From assembly GCA_019421365.1 (NCBI GenBank), contig JAHZFJ010000013.1, positions 1 to 64,000 on the forward strand: 64,000 bases of DNA. Direction: 5' to 3'. This DNA is from Lachnospiraceae bacterium. Lineage in GTDB: Bacteria; Bacillota; Clostridia; Lachnospirales; Lachnospiraceae. Positions 61,040 through 64,000 of this stretch are shown in pieces. The notes beneath the pieces are model-generated. The model saw only the letters and a program-made list of their open reading frames with translations. It had not been told where the DNA came from and searched no databases. The translations under genes were made by a program, and so were the position numbers. Position 1 is the first letter of the stretch. Each line of letters opens with the position of its first letter.

Positions 61040-62450
61040 TGTTACACCATCTAACATAGAATGTCTCATCCTCTCGTTTAATTTCTTTCCATATAAGCTG
61101 TCTGAATAATTCATTTCGTTTATGATCATCTATTACCTGAGTCTCTACCATTTTCTTTGATTCCTGTAAATGAAACTCTACATTATTTTCTATTGTTAAT
61201 CTCCCCGTTTGAGCAGCTGCAAGTCCATGTAGATATTGCATCTGTCTATTCTCCTCACTATTAAACTTCTCTACAATCTTGGCTGCAGCTCTCCCTGCAA
61301 ACACAAGGCTTTCTAATAAAGAATTACTCGCCAAACGATTTGCACCATGTACGCCATTACATGCAGTTTCACCAACTGCATATAGATTCTTTAATGTGGT
61401 TGCACCCTCTGTATCTACCTTAATCCCCCCCATAAGGTAATGTTGCGCTGGAGCTACTGGTATTGGTTCTTTGGTCAAATCATACCCTTCTTCTAAACAT
61501 TTCTGATAAATATTAGGGAATCTCTTTATAATCATATCAGCTGGTAGATGAGAGAGATTCAGATAAACATGATCCGTCCCCTCTTTTTCCATTACTTCCT
61601 TAATCGCAGCGGCTACAACATCCCTGGGTAACAATTCATTAACGAAACGCTCCCCTTTACTATTCAGTAGAACTCCGCCTTCCCCACGTAAGGATTCTGA
61701 TATTAAGAATTTACGGCCCTTTTTCTTCGTGTACAACGCAGTCGGATGAATCTGTATATAATGTATATCTTGCAATTCCACATTATGTCGTAGTGCAAGA
61801 GCGAAACTGTCTCCTGTAATATGGGCAAAATTCGTGGAGTTCTGAAACAGTCCCCCTATTCCTCCTGTAGCTAATATTACAGTATCTGCATAGACATTTT
61901 TAATATCACCTGTAGACTCCTCAATTACAATTCCCTCGCAAAGGGATAGTGGGTCACCACTCGAAATCAAATCTATCATTGTGGTGTATTCCATTATTTC
62001 AATATTGCTGCGGCTTTGCACTTGCATAATTAACTTGCTGGTAATTTCCTTCCCAGTCATATCATCATGACGAAGAATACGATATGTAGAATGTGCGCCT
62101 TCTCTCGTGTATGCAAAACTACCATCTTCATAGCAATCAAATTCTACGCCATAGTCTAATAACTTATGAATGATTGCTCTTGATGATTCAATCATGACAT
62201 GCACTGATTCTTTATTATTCTCATAATGTCCTGCACGCATCGTATCTTCAAAATATGATGCATAATCCGAATCATCTTTTAATACTGATATTCCACCTTG
62301 TGCAAGGTAAGAATCGCTATTTTCTATAGCATCTTTAGTTATCATTAAAATCTGCATATCTTCTGGTAGTGAAAGGGCAGCAAACAGCCCTGCAGCACCA
62401 GTTCCAACAACTATAACTTGATATCTATTCTGCAACATATTATATGTCAT
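61029..62450 (-). CDS. nadB: L-aspartate oxidase (NadB)
   Basis: FAD enzyme that oxidises aspartate to iminoaspartate for quinolinate synthesis. The 473-residue protein has the FAD-binding VIVVGTGAAGLFAALSL near residue 14, DSYLAQGGISVL near 47, LATGGIGGLFQNSTN near 192 and the active-site region DIHYIQIHPTALY and GANRLASNSLLESLVFAGRAA. It is shorter at the C-terminus than Escherichia coli NadB (540), as in other Clostridia. The ribosome site GGAG is one base from the first ATG (62450) and 13 bases from a fourth-codon ATG, so the exact start is uncertain. Confidence 0.93.
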   Translation of the reverse strand: MTYNMLQNRYQVIVVGTGAAGLFAALSLPEDMQILMITKDAIENSDSYLAQGGISVLKDDSDYASYFEDTMRAGHYENNKESVHVMIESSRAIIHKLLDYGVEFDCYEDGSFAYTREGAHSTYRILRHDDMTGKEITSKLIMQVQSRSNIEIMEYTTMIDLISSGDPLSLCEGIVIEESTGDIKNVYADTVILATGGIGGLFQNSTNFAHITGDSFALALRHNVELQDIHYIQIHPTALYTKKKGRKFLISESLRGEGGVLLNSKGERFVNELLPRDVVAAAIKEVMEKEGTDHVYLNLSHLPADMIIKRFPNIYQKCLEEGYDLTKEPIPVAPAQHYLMGGIKVDTEGATTLKNLYAVGETACNGVHGANRLASNSLLESLVFAGRAAAKIVEKFNSEENRQMQYLHGLAAAQTGRLTIENNVEFHLQESKKMVETQVIDDHKRNELFRQLIWKEIKREDETFYVRWCNNAY

Positions 62451-62476
62451 ACTCCTTTCGGACTTTATCTAATATA

Positions 62477-62735
62477 GAGTGTCAAAACCCTTTTTATATT
62501 TCGATTCGTCAATTTGCACAATTTATCATCAGTATGTGATGAAAAACATAGTTTAATCGCAACCCGCTCTCGCTTGGATGAAGTTCGTAGTGGTACGTAA
62601 GGCTCTAGAATACAGAGCCTTACGTACCAACGACTTCATACAGTTGCTCATCAAACTATGTTCTACATCACATTAGTCAAAGTTCGAATGTGCAAATTGA
62701 CGAAGGTAAGTTTTTTGGAAGGGTTTTGACTCCCG
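62477..62735. repeat. Foldback intergenic element, copy 2 (about 259 bp)
   Basis: Outer arms GTCAAAACCCTT (62481-62492) and AAGGGTTTTGAC (62719-62730), second arms CGTCAATTTGCACA/TGTGCAAATTGACG (62507-62520, 62689-62702, perfect), third AACATAGTTT/AAACTATGTT, and a perfect 15-base centre stem GGTACGTAAGGCTCT/AGAGCCTTACGTACC. It is homologous to 50103-50361. It interrupts the nadA-nadB spacer inside an operon. Confidence 0.85.
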
Positions 62736-62786
62736 AATCTGATATTACCAATAAACTCTGAGGTCAAACGGTCTCTTCGGTAGTTA

Positions 62787-63692
62787 TTACGATAACTTAA
62801 GCATTCTATCTAGTGGAGCTTTCGCTTTATCTGCTTTCTCAGAATCCAGTTCAATAACCGGGGACATCTCCATAAGGCAACGAACTACTTTATCTAATGT
62901 GATTAATTTCATGTTCGGGCAAAATTGTCTATGTCCAACTGAATAGAATCGTTTGTCTGGGTTCTTCTTATTCAATTCATAGAATACTCCCATCTCTGTA
63001 CAGATAAGGAATTCTTTGGCCTCACTATTCGTTGCATAATCAATAATTCCTGATGTACTACCAATATAGTCGGCCAATTCAAGAACTTCTAATTTACATT
63101 CTGGATGCACAAGAACTTTTGCATCTGGCCTTGCTTCCTTCGCCTTTTTCACGTTCTCGGCAGTTATACTTGTATGTACATGACAAAAACCATCATTAAA
63201 GATAAAATTCTTCTCAGGTAATTTACTGGCTATATATCTTCCAAGATGTTCATCAGGAATAAAGAAAATATTTTTATTCGGTAATGAACTAACAATCTTC
63301 ATTGCATTGGCTGAAGTAACACATACATCCGCATATTGTTTTAATTCTGCTGTGGAATTAATATAGCATACTACTGCTACATCCTCATATTCTTCTCGAA
63401 CTTTCTTAATTCTGTCTATATCAACCATATGTGCCATTGGGCAATCTGCGTTTTTATCAGGTATAACAACCGTTTTTTCAGGATTTAATAATTTAGCACT
63501 TTCGCCCATGAAGTGCACGCCACAAAAGCAAATGGTTTTTTCTTTTACTGTAGTTGCCACCTTACTCAGATAATAAGAGTCTCCTATATAATCTGCAACA
63601 GCTTGAACCTCATCACTTACATAATAATGTGCCAATATAACTGCATCTTTTTCTTTCTTTAATATTCTTAACTGATTCACTAACTCTTCCAT
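62787..63692 (-). CDS. nadA: Quinolinate synthase (NadA)
   Basis: [4Fe-4S] enzyme that condenses iminoaspartate with dihydroxyacetone phosphate. The 301-residue protein has the family layout: AVILAHYYVSDEVQAVADYIGDSYYL (about residues 17-42), three cluster Cys in ICFCGVHFMGESAKLL, LVHPECKLEV and VGHRQFCPNMKLITL, and YINSTAELKQYADVCVTSANA. Start at 63692 (MEELVNQ) has GGAAG five bases upstream; in-frame starts up to 63713 are open with weaker sites. It leads a nadA-nadB-nadC operon. Confidence 0.95.
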   Translation of the reverse strand: MEELVNQLRILKKEKDAVILAHYYVSDEVQAVADYIGDSYYLSKVATTVKEKTICFCGVHFMGESAKLLNPEKTVVIPDKNADCPMAHMVDIDRIKKVREEYEDVAVVCYINSTAELKQYADVCVTSANAMKIVSSLPNKNIFFIPDEHLGRYIASKLPEKNFIFNDGFCHVHTSITAENVKKAKEARPDAKVLVHPECKLEVLELADYIGSTSGIIDYATNSEAKEFLICTEMGVFYELNKKNPDKRFYSVGHRQFCPNMKLITLDKVVRCLMEMSPVIELDSEKADKAKAPLDRMLKLS

Positions 63693-63834
63693 ACTTACTT
63701 CCATGCATATCATAAACCAGCATGTGTTGCTGTTAAAATAAATAGGTTGAAATAAAGCAATGCATGGCTCCCTTCATAATATTTGAATTCTTTCAACCTC
63801 GCTTCTGCATAAATCTTTTAATTCTTTAACACGT

Positions 63835-63897
63835 ATTGTTACACATTATCATCGTTTTGTCAAGATAGCTGTCTTGTCACCTGTAAGCATTGTCTAT
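63835..63897 (-). promoter_or_regulatory. nadA promoter region with repeated GACA half-sites
   Basis: On the minus strand TTGACA (63858-63863), 17 bases, AACAAT (63835-63840) is a plausible promoter. Four GACA copies (starting on the plus strand as TGTC at 63858, 63870, 63875 and 63891) cluster around the -35. NiaR-type NAD repressors use GACA/TGTC-rich boxes, so this is a candidate, but spacing does not match a known box exactly. Confidence 0.4.
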
Positions 63898-64000
63898 ATA
63901 AGAAATTAAAGACATGCTTTGGTAATCACACTCAACTTCTAGTAACAACGAATATTTTTAATTAGATAGTGGAAACTAATAATGATAATAAAATAAATAG

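Noticed and set aside
1..64000. CRISPR array, IS transposase, integrase or prophage genes
   Set aside because: No regularly spaced repeats, transposase DDE motifs or phage structural genes were found on reading through the frames.

Overview
The window is AT-rich and gene-dense and reads like the chromosome of a motile, anaerobic low-GC Firmicute. The signs are a Clostridia-type late flagellar operon with FliW/CsrA, a flavodiiron protein, a TrmB-type regulator, a cell-surface pullulanase, strong AGGAGG ribosome sites and a sigma-28 promoter at flagellin. A Lachnospiraceae relative (Clostridium phytofermentans-like) is my best guess; that is inference from gene content, not a database match. 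No tRNA, rRNA, CRISPR array or transposase gene was seen.

Positions 1-31,900 (all minus strand) hold a flagellar glycosylation island lying directly downstream of the flagellin gene. Read in the direction of transcription it contains: a 103-residue orphan resembling the N-terminus of a Maf protein; two Maf-type flagellin glycosyltransferases; a methyltransferase; a nonulosonate (sialic-acid-like) CMP-synthetase/phosphatase fusion and a synthase/cupin fusion; a CDP-glycerol-type glycerophosphotransferase; an alkaline-phosphatase-superfamily enzyme; a LicD transferase; a complete phosphonate cassette (PEP mutase, phosphonopyruvate decarboxylase, phosphonoacetaldehyde reductase, nucleotidyltransferase); two radical SAM enzymes with another methyltransferase; a sugar amidotransferase; and a pseudaminic-acid pathway (PseB, C, G, I, F) joined to a GNAT acetyltransferase, a formyltransferase and a PIG-L deacetylase. 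The most exciting reading is that this bacterium decorates its flagella with nonulosonic acids carrying a phosphonate (predicted 2-hydroxyethylphosphonate) and unusual N-acyl or methyl groups. This is inferred from gene content and context.

Positions 32,000-44,040 (minus) are the late flagellar operon: flgM, flgN, two tandem flgK genes, flgL, fliW, csrA, flaG, fliD, fliS, a fliT-like gene and fliC. Sigma-28-like promoters precede flgM, flaG and fliC. The fliC leader carries a hairpin with GGA in its loop plus a GGA-containing Shine-Dalgarno, the expected architecture for CsrA repression relieved by FliW, and both regulators are encoded here.

Positions 44,160-64,000 are mostly housekeeping: lysA with a TrmB regulator, a flavodiiron protein with a textbook promoter overlapped by a Fur/PerR-like box, a chemotaxis receptor, a membrane-anchored type I pullulanase, topoisomerase IV (parE, parC), a patatin-like lipase whose start lies in a long hairpin, and the NAD operon nadA-nadB-nadC. 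Several spacers in this half are filled with long dyad elements: two copies of a 259-bp foldback element with compensatory changes, a 76-bp repeat in two copies, and a 294-bp foldback between parE and parC. Three of the elements share a CCCGCTCTCGCTT-type core. They look like MITEs or structured intergenic RNAs.
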